Below the pieces are notes generated by a model that saw only the letters and a list, made by a program, of their open reading frames with translations, was not told the DNA's origin and searched no databases. Shown here piece by piece: positions 1 to 8,490 of a DNA stretch of 64,000 bases. This DNA is from RPQJ01 sp046347155. Lineage in GTDB: Bacteria; Pseudomonadota; Gammaproteobacteria; Steroidobacterales; Steroidobacteraceae. Position 1 is the stretch's first letter, and each line of letters opens with the position of its first letter. Both the position numbers and the translations under genes were made by a program. The DNA lies in NCBI GenBank assembly GCA_046347155.1, contig JAXMGT010000002.1, forward strand, positions 186,001-250,000, read 5' to 3'.

Positions 1-406
1 GCACCAGCAGGTCGAGTCGCTGGTCGCGCAGCCGCTCGATGTCCGCGACGGACAGGTAGGTCGCGAGCAGCGTCTTGTCGCGCTGCACGGCCGCGATCCG
101 CGCATCCTCGGCCGCCTTCGTGCGCTCGGCGGCCGCGAGCGAGTCGCGGCCCGGGATGACCCGGACCACGCGCCCGGACACGTCGAGCACCTCGACGTCC
201 TGGTCCATGCAGATCGGCGGGATGCTCTGGCCCATCACGTAGCGGCCGTTCGCGTCCCGGCAGCGGTAGACGGCCTCGGTCGCCGGCGGTGCCTTGCCGG
301 ACGGCTTGCGCTTCGTCGCGGCATCCGCCGGGGCGGAGGGCAGGGCGACGACCGCCGTCGCGATCGCCGCGACGACCAGGGGAACGAGCTTCGGGTGCCT
401 GTTCAT
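1..406 (-). CDS. Secreted DUF4124-like protein, C-terminus cut by window edge
   Basis: The ATG is at 404-406 on the minus strand and the frame stays open to base 1, so about 135 residues are visible and the C-terminus is missing. The N-terminus has basic residues (MNRHPK), a hydrophobic Val/Ala-rich core and an Ala-rich stretch typical of a Sec signal peptide, then a Lys-rich linker. The mature part starts with a short segment of the form VYRCRDANGRYVM, which resembles the YRC..NG.....Q pattern of DUF4124 proteins. The rest is charged and helical. It was too interrupted by the window edge to be listed as a complete reading frame. The exact function is unknown; it is likely periplasmic. It is oriented like pyrE and lies 80 bases downstream of it. 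Confidence 0.6.
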   Translation of the reverse strand, partial: MNRHPKLVPLVVAAIATAVVALPSAPADAATKRKPSGKAPPATEAVYRCRDANGRYVMGQSIPPICMDQDVEVLDVSGRVVRVIPGRDSLAAAERTKAAEDARIAAVQRDKTLLATYLSVADIERLRDQRLDLLV

Positions 407-486
407 GGCGGCGATTGTGCCCCCGGGGCGCGCCCGGCGCCCAATTTCCGGCCGAGGAATCGTGACGCGGGTCAAATCGCGGCCCC

Positions 487-1119
487 TCACACCCCGTAGC
501 GGTCGCGGTAGGCCCGCACGGCCGCGAGCGTCGTCGTGTCGCCGGCCGCCTCGAGGTGGGACATCAGGTCCCGGAGCCTGAGCACGCTGACGACCGGCAG
601 CCCGAACGCGTCGCGCACCTCCTGGACCGCCGACTTCTCGCCCTGGCCGCGCTCCTCGCGGTCGAGCGCGATCAGCACGCCGGCCGGCGTGGCGCCAGCC
701 GCCCGGATGATCGACACGGACTCCCGGATCGCGGTGCCGGCCGTGATCACGTCGTCGACGATCAGCACGCGGCCCCGGAGCGGCGCGCCGACGATCGTGC
801 CACCCTCGCCGTGGTCCTTGGCCTCCTTGCGGTTGAAGCACCAGGGCAGGTCGCGCCCCTCGTGCTCGGCCAGCGCGGCCGCCGTCGTCGTCACGAGCGG
901 GATGCCCTTGTACGCCGGCCCGAACAGCATGTCGAACTGGACGCCCGACAGCGCCGCGGCGCGGGCGTAGCAGCGACCCAGCGCCCCGATGGCGCGGCCG
1001 GTGTTGAACAACCCCGCATTGAAGAAGTACGGGCTCGTGCGTCCCGACTTCAGCGTGAACTCGCCGAAGCGCAGCACGCCGAGGTCCAGGCACAGTCGAA
1101 TGAACTCGGGAGCTTCCAT
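487..1119 (-). CDS. pyrE: Orotate phosphoribosyltransferase
   Basis: This enzyme joins orotate to PRPP to give orotidine monophosphate in de novo pyrimidine synthesis, in the cytoplasm. The 210-residue length is normal for the family. The PRPP-binding motif is visible around residues 118-130 (VLIVDDVITAGTA), and the N-terminal block FTLKSGRTSPYFFNAG is the typical PyrE orotate-site region. A flexible-loop segment rich in Lys/Gly (residues 98-108, KEAKDHGEGG) is the catalytic loop. The ATG at 1117-1119 faces the exonuclease III start only 24 bases away, so the two genes share one very short divergent promoter region. Identification is firm. Confidence 0.97.
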   Translation of the reverse strand: MEAPEFIRLCLDLGVLRFGEFTLKSGRTSPYFFNAGLFNTGRAIGALGRCYARAAALSGVQFDMLFGPAYKGIPLVTTTAAALAEHEGRDLPWCFNRKEAKDHGEGGTIVGAPLRGRVLIVDDVITAGTAIRESVSIIRAAGATPAGVLIALDREERGQGEKSAVQEVRDAFGLPVVSVLRLRDLMSHLEAAGDTTTLAAVRAYRDRYGV

Positions 1120-1126
1120 GACGCTA

Positions 1127-1136
1127 CTTTATACTG
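1127..1136. promoter_or_regulatory. Overlapping divergent -10 elements between pyrE and xthA
   Basis: The 24-base gap between the two start codons holds TATACT (1130-1135) on the plus strand and, overlapping it on the minus strand, TATAAA. Each lies roughly 8-10 bases upstream of the respective ATG. This spacing suggests that both transcripts start at or very near the start codon. No convincing -35 box is visible on either side because those positions lie inside the opposite coding region. Inferred from sequence only. Confidence 0.45.
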
Positions 1137-1143
1137 CGCCGCC

Positions 1144-1911
1144 ATGCGCATCATCACGTTGAACGCGAACGGGATCCGCTCGGCCGAGCGCAAGGGCTTC
1201 TTTGCCTGGATGGCGAAGCAGGACGCGGACGTCGTCTGCATCCAGGAGACGAAGGCCCAGCGCGACCAGCTCGACGACCCGGTCTTCCATCCGGCCGGCT
1301 ACCACTGCTACTACGTGGACGCCGAGAAGAAGGGCTACAGCGGCGTCGCGATCTACTCGAGGCAGAAGCCGCAGGAGGTCGTCTCGGGGTTCGGCTCGCG
1401 CGAGTTCGACGCCGAGGGCCGCTACATCGAGGCGCGGTTCAAGGACCTGAGCGTCGTCTCGGTGTACCTGCCGTCCGGGTCCTCGGGCGAGGAGCGCCAG
1501 CAGGCGAAGTTCCGATTCCTGTCGGAGTTCATGCCGCACCTGCGGTCGCTCGCCCGCCGGAAGCGCGACTGCATCCTCTGCGGCGACTGGAACATCGCCC
1601 ACAAGGAGATCGACCTGAAGAACTGGCGCTCGAATCAGAAGAACTCGGGCTTCCTGCCCGAGGAGCGGGCGTGGATGGACGAGCTGTTCGGCGAGGCCCG
1701 CTACGTGGATGCGTTCCGCGAGGTCGATCCCAGGCCCGAGCAGTACACCTGGTGGTCGAACCGCGGGCAGGCCTGGGCGAAGAACGTCGGCTGGCGCATC
1801 GACTACCACGTGATGAGTCCTGGCCTGCGCGGCTGCGTCGCACGCGCCGGCATCTACAAGGCGCAGCGCTTCTCCGACCACGCGCCACTCGTGATCGACT
1901 ACGGGCTGTGA
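1144..1911 (+). CDS. xthA: Exodeoxyribonuclease III (AP endonuclease)
   Basis: Mg-dependent exonuclease/AP endonuclease of the EEP fold that acts in base-excision repair. The 255-residue product begins with the family signature RIITLNANGIRSAERKG. The metal-binding Glu is in CIQETK (about residue 35), the catalytic CGDWNIAH block is mid-protein and the SDHAPL motif is close to the C-terminus. I start at ATG 1144 because it begins exactly at the conserved N-terminal strand; a longer upstream reading frame only runs antisense through pyrE. Its stop codon overlaps the GTG start of the permease downstream (GTGA), suggesting translational coupling. Confidence 0.95.
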   Translation: MRIITLNANGIRSAERKGFFAWMAKQDADVVCIQETKAQRDQLDDPVFHPAGYHCYYVDAEKKGYSGVAIYSRQKPQEVVSGFGSREFDAEGRYIEARFKDLSVVSVYLPSGSSGEERQQAKFRFLSEFMPHLRSLARRKRDCILCGDWNIAHKEIDLKNWRSNQKNSGFLPEERAWMDELFGEARYVDAFREVDPRPEQYTWWSNRGQAWAKNVGWRIDYHVMSPGLRGCVARAGIYKAQRFSDHAPLVIDYGL

Positions 1912-3338
1912 GCACCGGGTCGCACGGTCGCGGGACGGGTGGGGACGCGGGCGACGCGCGCCGCCCGTGGTGGCGTGGCTGGATCGACGCGCTGAGCGCC
2001 TACCGCCAGCCGCGCGTGGCGGCGATGCTGTTCCTCGGGTTCTCTTCCGGCCTGCCGTTCATGCTCGTGTTCTCGACGCTGTCCGCGTGGCTGCGCGAGG
2101 ACGGGATCGACCGGGCCACGATCGGCATGCTGGCCTGGGTCGGCATCATCTATTCGGTGAAGTTCTTCTGGGCACCAGTCGTCGACCGGCTCGCCCTGCC
2201 GCTGCTCGGGCGCTGGCTCGGGCGGCGCCGCAGCTGGATGCTGCTCGCGCAGGCGGGCATCGCCGTCGGCCTCGCGAACATGGCGCACCTGCAGCCCGTC
2301 GGTCACCTGGCCATGGTCGCGGCGCTCGCGCTCGTCGTCGCGTTCAGCTCGGCCACGCAGGACATCGCGGTCGATGCCTGGCGCATCGAGTCCGCCCCTC
2401 CGGCGCAGCAGGGCGCAATGGCCGCCGCCTACCAGCTCGGCTACCGGATCGCGCTGATGGTGGCGAGCGCGGGCGCGCTGTGGCTCGCGGCCGAGCACGG
2501 CTGGGCGGCGGCGTACACGACGATGGCCGGGCTGGTCGCGGTCGGCATCGTGACCACGCTGCTGATCCCGGAGCCGGCGCCCCGCGCCTCGGCCGCGTCG
2601 GCCGGGCAGGAAGCGCGCGTGCTCGCGTGGCTCGAGCGCAAGGCGCACTGGCCCGGCGCCGCGAGGCGGGCCGGCGCGTGGTTCACGGGCGCGGTCGTCT
2701 GTCCGTTCGTCGACTTCTTCGGCCGGTACGGTACCCGGCTCGCGGTGCTGATGCTCGCGTTCATCGGCAGTTACCGGCTCGCCGATTTCACGATGGGCGT
2801 GATGACGAACCCGTTCTACCTCGACATGGGGTTCTCGCTGAAGGAGATCGCGGCGGTCGCGAAGGGATTCGGCGTGTTCATGTCCATCCTCGGCACGCTC
2901 GCCGGCGGCGTCGCGGTGGCCCGCTACGGGCTCGTGCGGACGCTCGTGATCGGCTGCACGGGCATCATCGTCGCGAACCTGATGTTCGCCGCGTTCGCCT
3001 GGTACGGCCGGCCGACCCTCGCCGGCCTCGCGGTCGTCATCAGCGCCGACAACGTCGCGATGGGCGTCGCCGGCACCGCGCTGATCGCCTACCTGTCGAG
3101 CCTCACGAGCGCGACGTACACGGCGACGCAGTACGCACTCTTCTCGTCGATGTACGCGCTGCCGGGCAAGCTGCTGATGGGAACCTCGGGGTTCGTCGTC
3201 GACGCGGTCGGCTACCCGGTGTTCTTCTGCTACACGGCGTGCCTCGGCCTGCCGGCGCTCGTGCTGCTCGCGATGCTGCGCCGCTCGGCGCCGAAGGCGG
3301 ACGCCGCCGGCTCCGGTCCGCAGCCGACCCGGCCGTGA
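1908..3338 (+). CDS. AmpG-family MFS permease (muropeptide transporter-like)
   Basis: Predicted inner-membrane MFS transporter of about 476 residues with 12 or more hydrophobic segments. It carries AmpG-type features: an early LGFSSGLPFMLVFSTLSAWL segment, AWVGIIYSVKFFWAPVVDR in the first loop, and AVDAWRIE. AmpG proteins import anhydromuropeptides for cell-wall recycling. The start is GTG at 1908, which overlaps the xthA stop and gives a protein of normal family length. The next gene overlaps it by four bases, so xthA, this gene and the Rieske gene look like one transcript. The family call is firm; the substrate is inferred. Confidence 0.88.
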   Translation: MSTGSHGRGTGGDAGDARRPWWRGWIDALSAYRQPRVAAMLFLGFSSGLPFMLVFSTLSAWLREDGIDRATIGMLAWVGIIYSVKFFWAPVVDRLALPLLGRWLGRRRSWMLLAQAGIAVGLANMAHLQPVGHLAMVAALALVVAFSSATQDIAVDAWRIESAPPAQQGAMAAAYQLGYRIALMVASAGALWLAAEHGWAAAYTTMAGLVAVGIVTTLLIPEPAPRASAASAGQEARVLAWLERKAHWPGAARRAGAWFTGAVVCPFVDFFGRYGTRLAVLMLAFIGSYRLADFTMGVMTNPFYLDMGFSLKEIAAVAKGFGVFMSILGTLAGGVAVARYGLVRTLVIGCTGIIVANLMFAAFAWYGRPTLAGLAVVISADNVAMGVAGTALIAYLSSLTSATYTATQYALFSSMYALPGKLLMGTSGFVVDAVGYPVFFCYTACLGLPALVLLAMLRRSAPKADAAGSGPQPTRP

Positions 3339-3721
3339 GCGGGACGATCGACCTCGCGCGCGTCGTCTGCGCGCTCAGCGATCTCGCGGACCCTGGGTCG
3401 AAGGGTTTCGTGCTCGGCGGGGGCGACTGGCCGCTGCGCGGGTTCGTCGTGCGGCGGGGCGGGTCGGTGAGGGCGTTCGTGAACCACTGCCCGCACGCGG
3501 GCTACCCGCTCAACGCCCGGCCGGACGGATTCCTCGCGCCCGGCGTGCCGATGATCCTGTGCGCCGCGCACGGCGCGCTGTTCGAGATCGACACCGGCCG
3601 TTGCGTGTCCGGGCCGTGTGCCGGGCTCGCGCTGCGTCCGCTCGAGGTGACGGTGGTGCAGGGCTACGTGATGCTCGGCGACGACGTGCCGCTCGAGGAA
3701 CCGCCCGACCTCGGGCGGTGA
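3335..3721 (+). CDS. Small Rieske [2Fe-2S] ferredoxin-like protein
   Basis: The 128-residue product has a complete Rieske cluster motif: CPHAG (Cys52, His54) and CAAHG (Cys76, His79), the two Cys and two His that bind a 2Fe-2S centre. It is a stand-alone domain without membrane segment, like nitrite-reductase small-subunit or dioxygenase-ferredoxin proteins, and probably acts as a cytoplasmic electron carrier. GTG at 3335 overlaps the stop of the permease. No oxygenase partner is adjacent, so the redox partner is unknown. Confidence 0.88.
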   Translation: MSGTIDLARVVCALSDLADPGSKGFVLGGGDWPLRGFVVRRGGSVRAFVNHCPHAGYPLNARPDGFLAPGVPMILCAAHGALFEIDTGRCVSGPCAGLALRPLEVTVVQGYVMLGDDVPLEEPPDLGR

Positions 3722-3725
3722 GGGA

Positions 3726-4064
3726 TCAATCGGCGTCCGGGAGTTCGAGTTCCGAATAGCCCGCGGCTTCACCGCGATCGACGTACTGCAGCGGGTCGGC
3801 CCACGGCCGCGAGTTGCCGGGCTCGACCTCGTATTCGTTCTCCGTGTCCTCGGCGTCGACGTCGAGCGAGCCGGTCCAGTCCTCGGGCGGGTCGGTGCGC
3901 TCGATCTCCTCCTCGAACCACTCCTCGGCCTCGAGCTCCTCGACCGTGCCGTCGAAGTACTGGATCTCGATCGTCCGGTCGTCGCGATCGACGGCCACGA
4001 CCTCGAAGGAATCCCCGCCGGGGCGCCTGTACCACTCTCCGATCACCGGTGCTGGCTTGGTCAT
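3726..4064 (-). CDS. Small acidic conserved protein (DUF6763-like)
   Basis: This 112-residue, very acidic soluble protein begins MTKPAPVIGEWYRRPGG and has a short beta-rich N-terminal half (FEVVAVDRDDRTIEIQYFDGT) followed by a Glu/Asp-rich tail. I recall this pattern as the gammaproteobacterial DUF6763 family, from memory rather than a search. Function is unknown. It converges with the Rieske gene (4 bases between stops) and diverges from marC. Confidence 0.75.
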   Translation of the reverse strand: MTKPAPVIGEWYRRPGGDSFEVVAVDRDDRTIEIQYFDGTVEELEAEEWFEEEIERTDPPEDWTGSLDVDAEDTENEYEVEPGNSRPWADPLQYVDRGEAAGYSELELPDAD

Positions 4065-4154
4065 GGCTCAACCTCTGCGGACCGCGGTGCGTGTATCCTC
4101 TGTACGTCTTCGGTTCCCTTGTAGTCCTGCCGACCGGCGAGTTCAAGTAGCGGA

Positions 4155-4796
4155 ATGCCCGGACCCCCGATGTTCGACGAACTGGTCAAATTCTTCGTCG
4201 TGCTGCTCGTCGTGGTCGAGCCGCTGTCGCTGCTGCCGATACTGGCCGGGCTGACCGAGGGCGCCGACGAGCGCCACCGCCGGGCGATGTCCGTGAAGGC
4301 CGTCCTGATCGCGACGGTCGTCTGCCTCGTCTTCGCTGTCGCCGGGACGGCGATGCTGGACCTGCTCGGCATCAGCGTCGACGCGTTCAAGGTGGGCGGC
4401 GGGATCCTGCTGTTCCTGCTCTCGATCGAGATGGTGTTCGCGCGTCCCTCGGGCGTGCGCTCGATCACGCCCGGCGAGGACGCCGAGGCCCACGGTCGTG
4501 CCGACATCTCCGTGTTCCCGCTCGCGTTCCCGCTGATCGCGGGGCCGGGCGCGCTCGCGACGATCCTGCTCGGGTTCGCCGGTGTCGACCCGCTGTCCGT
4601 GCGGTTCGCGGCGCAGATCGGCATCATCGTCGCGGTGATGGCGCTCACGCTCGCGCTGATGATGGCGACCGGCCCGGTGATGCGCGTGATTGGTGTCACC
4701 GGCGGCGCGGTGCTGTCGCGGCTGCTCGGCGTGCTGCTCGCCGCGCTCGCGGCGCAATTCGTGCTCGACGGGATCCGCGGCGCTATCGCTTCCTGA
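4155..4796 (+). CDS. MarC-family integral membrane protein
   Basis: The 213-residue inner-membrane protein has six hydrophobic segments. Family landmarks are the N-terminal VVVEPLSLLPI block and the mid-protein PLAFPLIAGPGALATILL. MarC/UPF0056 proteins are widespread and their biochemical role is not settled; an antibiotic-resistance role was once proposed and later doubted. A second in-frame ATG at 4170 is possible. The 3' end overlaps the 3' end of trmB on the other strand by 14 bases. Confidence 0.9.
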   Translation: MPGPPMFDELVKFFVVLLVVVEPLSLLPILAGLTEGADERHRRAMSVKAVLIATVVCLVFAVAGTAMLDLLGISVDAFKVGGGILLFLLSIEMVFARPSGVRSITPGEDAEAHGRADISVFPLAFPLIAGPGALATILLGFAGVDPLSVRFAAQIGIIVAVMALTLALMMATGPVMRVIGVTGGAVLSRLLGVLLAALAAQFVLDGIRGAIAS

Positions 4797-5502
4797 AGCA
4801 GAGGTCCCGCACGCCGTGGCCGAGCCGCTCGCCGCGCCGCTCGAAGCGCGTGACGGGCCGGCTGTCCGGGCGCGGCGCGTAACCGTCGCCCGACTCGTTC
4901 TCGAGCGGGGCGCTCGCGCCGACCACCTCGAGCATGTGGACCGCGTACGGCTCCCAGTCGGTGGCCAGCCGGAACCGACCGCCCGACGCGAGCTTGCGTG
5001 CGACGAGTTCGACGAAGCCGGGTTGCACGATCCGCCGCTTGTGGTGCCGCTTCTTCGGCCACGGGTCCGGGAAGTAGAGCAGCAGTTCGGCCAGTGACCC
5101 GTCCGGCACGCGCTGCCCGAGCACCTCGACCGCGTCGCGGCAGGCGACGCGGAGGTTCCGGAGGCCGAGCGCCTCGGCGCGCAGCAGCAGGTGGCCCACG
5201 CCGGGCCGGTGCACCTCGATGCCGAGGAAGTCGCGCTCCGGGTGCGCGGCCGCCAGCGTCACGAGCGACTCGCCGTTGCCGAAGCCGACCTCGACGGTGA
5301 CGGGTGCGCCGCGGCCGTAGAGCGCGTCGAAGTCGAGCGGCTGGTCGCCGTCGGGCACGCCGTAGCGCGGCCAGAGTTCCCGCCACGCGCGTTCCTGCGC
5401 GACGGTCATCCGGCCGGCGCGCGCGACGAAGCTTCGTACGGCGCGGCGCGGCCGGCCGTCGGCCGTGCCGGGCGTCGAGTCGTCTGGAATCGAGGGTGGC
5501 AA
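4783..5502 (-). CDS. trmB: tRNA (guanine-N7-)-methyltransferase
   Basis: SAM-dependent methyltransferase that forms m7G46 in tRNA. The 239-residue protein shows the glycine-rich SAM motif VEVGFGNGESL and the family signature LLYFPDPWPKKRHHKRRIVQ. A later LATDWEPYA block matches the TrmB active-site region. The N-terminal ~35 residues are a variable extension, normal for the family. It converges with marC. Confidence 0.95.
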   Translation of the reverse strand: MPPSIPDDSTPGTADGRPRRAVRSFVARAGRMTVAQERAWRELWPRYGVPDGDQPLDFDALYGRGAPVTVEVGFGNGESLVTLAAAHPERDFLGIEVHRPGVGHLLLRAEALGLRNLRVACRDAVEVLGQRVPDGSLAELLLYFPDPWPKKRHHKRRIVQPGFVELVARKLASGGRFRLATDWEPYAVHMLEVVGASAPLENESGDGYAPRPDSRPVTRFERRGERLGHGVRDLCFRKR

Positions 5503-5569
5503 CTGGGTACAGTCCTCGGAACGAATTCAGGGTCCCATGATACGGCGCGCATGCGCCGGGGAGTACCGC

Positions 5570-6175
5570 ATGGCAGGCAACACCGGCTTCTTCCCGTCCA
5601 CCGGTGGAAATGCGCACGCGCTCTGTCGCCGCACCTGGTGGGTGTTCCTCGTGAGCGGCCTCGCCTCGCTCGCGTTCGGCGCACTGGCACTCGCGAACCC
5701 GGGCCTCGCGCTCTACGTGCTCGCGATGTTCTTCGCCGCGTCCATCCTCGTCGACGGAGCGTTCCACGTCGCCGGTTCGCTCGGCCACCGCGAGAAGGAC
5801 GGCTGGTGGGTGATGCTGCTCATCGGCCTGCTCGGACTCGTGGTCGGCGGGTGGGCGCTGATGAACCCGCCGGTCAGCATGGTCGCGCTCGTGTACCTGG
5901 TCGCGATCCAGGCCGTCGTGCTCGGCGTGTTCCTGCTCGTGCTCGGCTACAAGGTACGGCAGGCCACGACGAAGGAATGGATCCTCTACCTCACGGGCGC
6001 GCTGTCGCTGCTGGCCGGGATCCTCGTCGTCGCGAATCCCGTCGCCGGCGGACTGTCGATCGTCTACGTGATCGCTGCGTGGGCGATCGCGGTCGGCGCG
6101 CTGCGCGTGCTGTTCGCGTTCCGGGTGCGCCGCCTCGGCGGCAGCCAGGGCGACCGCGCGTCGGCACTCGGCTGA
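5570..6175 (+). CDS. HdeD-family membrane protein
   Basis: The 201-residue protein has six hydrophobic segments arranged as three hairpins, with the repeated pattern W..L..G...L..G...L.NP typical of the HdeD/DUF308 family, whose E. coli member is linked to acid resistance. I start at ATG 5570 because it has a GGGGAG ribosome-binding site; in-frame ATGs at 5537 and 5465 lack one. It converges with the FAD-dependent oxidoreductase gene (7 bases between stops). The physiological role here is unknown. Confidence 0.82.
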   Translation: MAGNTGFFPSTGGNAHALCRRTWWVFLVSGLASLAFGALALANPGLALYVLAMFFAASILVDGAFHVAGSLGHREKDGWWVMLLIGLLGLVVGGWALMNPPVSMVALVYLVAIQAVVLGVFLLVLGYKVRQATTKEWILYLTGALSLLAGILVVANPVAGGLSIVYVIAAWAIAVGALRVLFAFRVRRLGGSQGDRASALG

Positions 6176-6182
6176 GCGTGGT

Positions 6183-7781
6183 TCAGGCCTCGCGGCCGGC
6201 GATCCGCCCGCCGAACACGCAGCCGCCGAGGAACGTTCCCTCGAGGCCGCGCTTGCCGTTCATCCCGCCGCCGCCGAAGCCGGCGCTCTCGCCGGCTGCG
6301 TAGAGTCCCGGTATCGGCGCGCCGTCCGCGCCGAGCACCCGCGACGACAGGTCCGTCGCGAGCCCGCCCATGCTCTTGCGGCTGATGATGAATTCGCGGA
6401 TCGCCATCAGCGGGCCGGCCTTCGGGTCGAGGATCTTCTGGTACCGGCAGGTGCGCAGCCGGTCGCCCATCCAGCGGCGCGCGAACTCGATCCGGCGCAG
6501 CTGCTCGTCGTTGTGGAAACGCGGCCCGAGGTCGATCCGCGAGTCGTAGACGGTGGCGGCTTCGGTGACGGCCGCGAGGTCCACGGACCCGTCGCCCACG
6601 AGCGCGTTCATCTTTTCGACGAGGGCGGGCAGCGAGTCGGCCACGACGACATCCGGGCAGTTGCGCGTCACCTCGTCGTACAGCCAGCGGTTGCCGCGCA
6701 GCATGTCGCGCGCGACCGCGAGCTTCTTCTTCTCGCGGAACGACGGGTTGAACTCGCCGCCCGAGATCGCGAGTTCCTTCAGCGCGATCCTGCGGTTGAG
6801 AAGCTGCCACGAGTACGCGCGTTCCTGCCGGCAGATCTGCGCCACGAGGTCATGCGTGTCGTAGCCGGTCACGAGCGGCATCGGGCCGATCCGGGCGCCG
6901 CGCCAGTCGAGCCACAGCGCCGACTTCGGCGGCACCAGCGACAGGCCGTGCGAGGGCTTGCGCGGGCGCCAGTGGTGCACGCCGGCCGCGTAGTTCCACT
7001 GCCAGTCGAGGTGCGTGACCCGGGCCCCGATCGCGCCCGCCGCGTCGTGCACGAGGCCGTCCGCGTACTTGTGGGAACCGTTCAGCAGCGTCTCGGGCGG
7101 GCGTCCCCAGTCGGCGTGCCAGTTCGCCTTCACGCGCTCGAGGTCGCCGTTCACGCCGCCCGAGGCGACCACGACCGACTCGGCGCTCGCCTCGAACGCC
7201 TGGTCGGTGCCCTCGAGCACGCCGCGGCAGCCGGTCACGCGGCCGTTCGTCGTCACGAGCGACTCGACCCGGTGGCCGTAGCGCTGCTCGAGGCGGCCGC
7301 GTCCCGGGTGCGCGAGCAGGTGACGGTTGGCGACGACGGCGAGTTCGTGCCCGGTGCCCCAGACGATGTGCCAGCGGGGCACCGAGTTGCCCGGCACGTG
7401 CAGCCCGCGCTCGACCCAGAGCGGCATCGGCATGAACTCGACGCCGATGCCACGCAGCCAGGCGAACACCTCCTCGTTGGCACGGTGCACGTAGGCCTCT
7501 GCCCAGGCACGCGGCCACCGGTCATCCGGCCCGAACTCGGCGAAAGAGAGCCAGTCGCGCAGCCCCTGCGCGGGCCCGTCGCTGATTCCGTAGCGCTTCT
7601 GCAGCGGCGTACCCGCGAACCACAGGCCGCCGAAGCTCTCCTTCGCGAGACCCCCCATGTTCGCCTCGACGTCGCGGTCGATCAGCAGCACGCGGCGTCC
7701 GCGGCCGAGCAGTTCGACGGCCGCCACCACGCCGGCGAGCCCGGCTCCGATCACGATCACGTCCGACTGGTAGCGCAGCAT
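6183..7781 (-). CDS. FAD-binding dehydrogenase (fumarate reductase/ketosteroid dehydrogenase-like)
   Basis: The 532-residue flavoprotein has an N-terminal Rossmann FAD motif (VIGAGLAGVVAA, residues 10-21) and a closing FAD-contact block near the C-terminus (GLYAAGESAGFGGGGMNGKRGLEG). It belongs to the FAD-binding-2 superfamily (COG3573-like), related to fumarate reductase flavoproteins and 3-ketosteroid dehydrogenases. There is no signal peptide or heme domain, so it is probably cytoplasmic. The substrate cannot be read from sequence. Its ATG is 3 bases from the stop of the upstream DUF502 gene, so the two are probably cotranscribed. Confidence 0.85.
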   Translation of the reverse strand: MLRYQSDVIVIGAGLAGVVAAVELLGRGRRVLLIDRDVEANMGGLAKESFGGLWFAGTPLQKRYGISDGPAQGLRDWLSFAEFGPDDRWPRAWAEAYVHRANEEVFAWLRGIGVEFMPMPLWVERGLHVPGNSVPRWHIVWGTGHELAVVANRHLLAHPGRGRLEQRYGHRVESLVTTNGRVTGCRGVLEGTDQAFEASAESVVVASGGVNGDLERVKANWHADWGRPPETLLNGSHKYADGLVHDAAGAIGARVTHLDWQWNYAAGVHHWRPRKPSHGLSLVPPKSALWLDWRGARIGPMPLVTGYDTHDLVAQICRQERAYSWQLLNRRIALKELAISGGEFNPSFREKKKLAVARDMLRGNRWLYDEVTRNCPDVVVADSLPALVEKMNALVGDGSVDLAAVTEAATVYDSRIDLGPRFHNDEQLRRIEFARRWMGDRLRTCRYQKILDPKAGPLMAIREFIISRKSMGGLATDLSSRVLGADGAPIPGLYAAGESAGFGGGGMNGKRGLEGTFLGGCVFGGRIAGREA

Positions 7782-7784
7782 GGT

Positions 7785-8396
7785 TCAGCGGGCCTCCGGG
7801 GGCGTCAAATCCACGTCCTTCAATGATCCGGCCGAGCCGGCGCCCATGTGTTTCACGAGCTGCATCGCCTCGCCGATGTTGATGTCGAGCCGGCGTACCC
7901 GGTCGGCGGGCACGTAGAGCACGTTGCCCGAAAGCGGCGTCGGGGCCTGCGGGATGAACACCGCGGTCCAGCCGCGACCGAGTTCCTCGAGCACGTAGCA
8001 CAGCTGCCACGTGCCTTCGGCCGCCACGAGTGCCGGGCGCAGCCCCTTGCCCTGCTCGATCTTCGTGAGTCCCTCGGCCATGCTCGTGACGACGCGGTAC
8101 TGCGGCATCGCGCCGAGGAACGACTCGCCCACCCAGCGGGTCATCGCGCGACCGGTGTCCGTGCGGGCCGCGAGGCCGGCCGCGAACGCGATCATGAGCA
8201 GCAGCACGACGGCCGCGAGCGACCCGAGCGCGATGCCGGCCACCTGGTTCGCCGGGAAATGCGAGACGACGGGCGTGGCCACCTTTGCGGCGACCTCGAA
8301 CGCACGCTTCAGGACCATCATCACGAGCACCAGCGGCACGAGGAACACGAGCCCGCCGACGACGGTGGTCTTCAGGAATTCGACGATTCGGGTCAT
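7785..8396 (-). CDS. DUF502 family membrane protein
   Basis: The 203-residue protein opens MTRIVEFLKTTVVGGLVFLVPLVLV with one strong membrane helix, followed by a second (GSLAAVVLLLMIAFAAGLAA) and a soluble domain containing the PTPLSGNVLYVPADRV segment typical of DUF502. The ATG at 8396 sits at the conserved N-terminus; the longer open frame upstream is not supported. Function is unknown. It is the first gene of a two-gene unit with the FAD enzyme and diverges from exoD. Confidence 0.85.
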   Translation of the reverse strand: MTRIVEFLKTTVVGGLVFLVPLVLVMMVLKRAFEVAAKVATPVVSHFPANQVAGIALGSLAAVVLLLMIAFAAGLAARTDTGRAMTRWVGESFLGAMPQYRVVTSMAEGLTKIEQGKGLRPALVAAEGTWQLCYVLEELGRGWTAVFIPQAPTPLSGNVLYVPADRVRRLDINIGEAMQLVKHMGAGSAGSLKDVDLTPPEAR

Positions 8397-8490
8397 GACC
8401 GGTTTTCCCCCAGGGGCACGGACCGCCGTCGGTCCCGGTCGCGCTCGTTGACGGGGCGCGGGTGGCACCGAATGATATCCGCCCAACGCC

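Noticed and set aside
3769..5788. Several long antisense frames around the DUF6763-like, marC and trmB genes
   Set aside because: Compositionally biased products; the opposite strands carry recognisable families.
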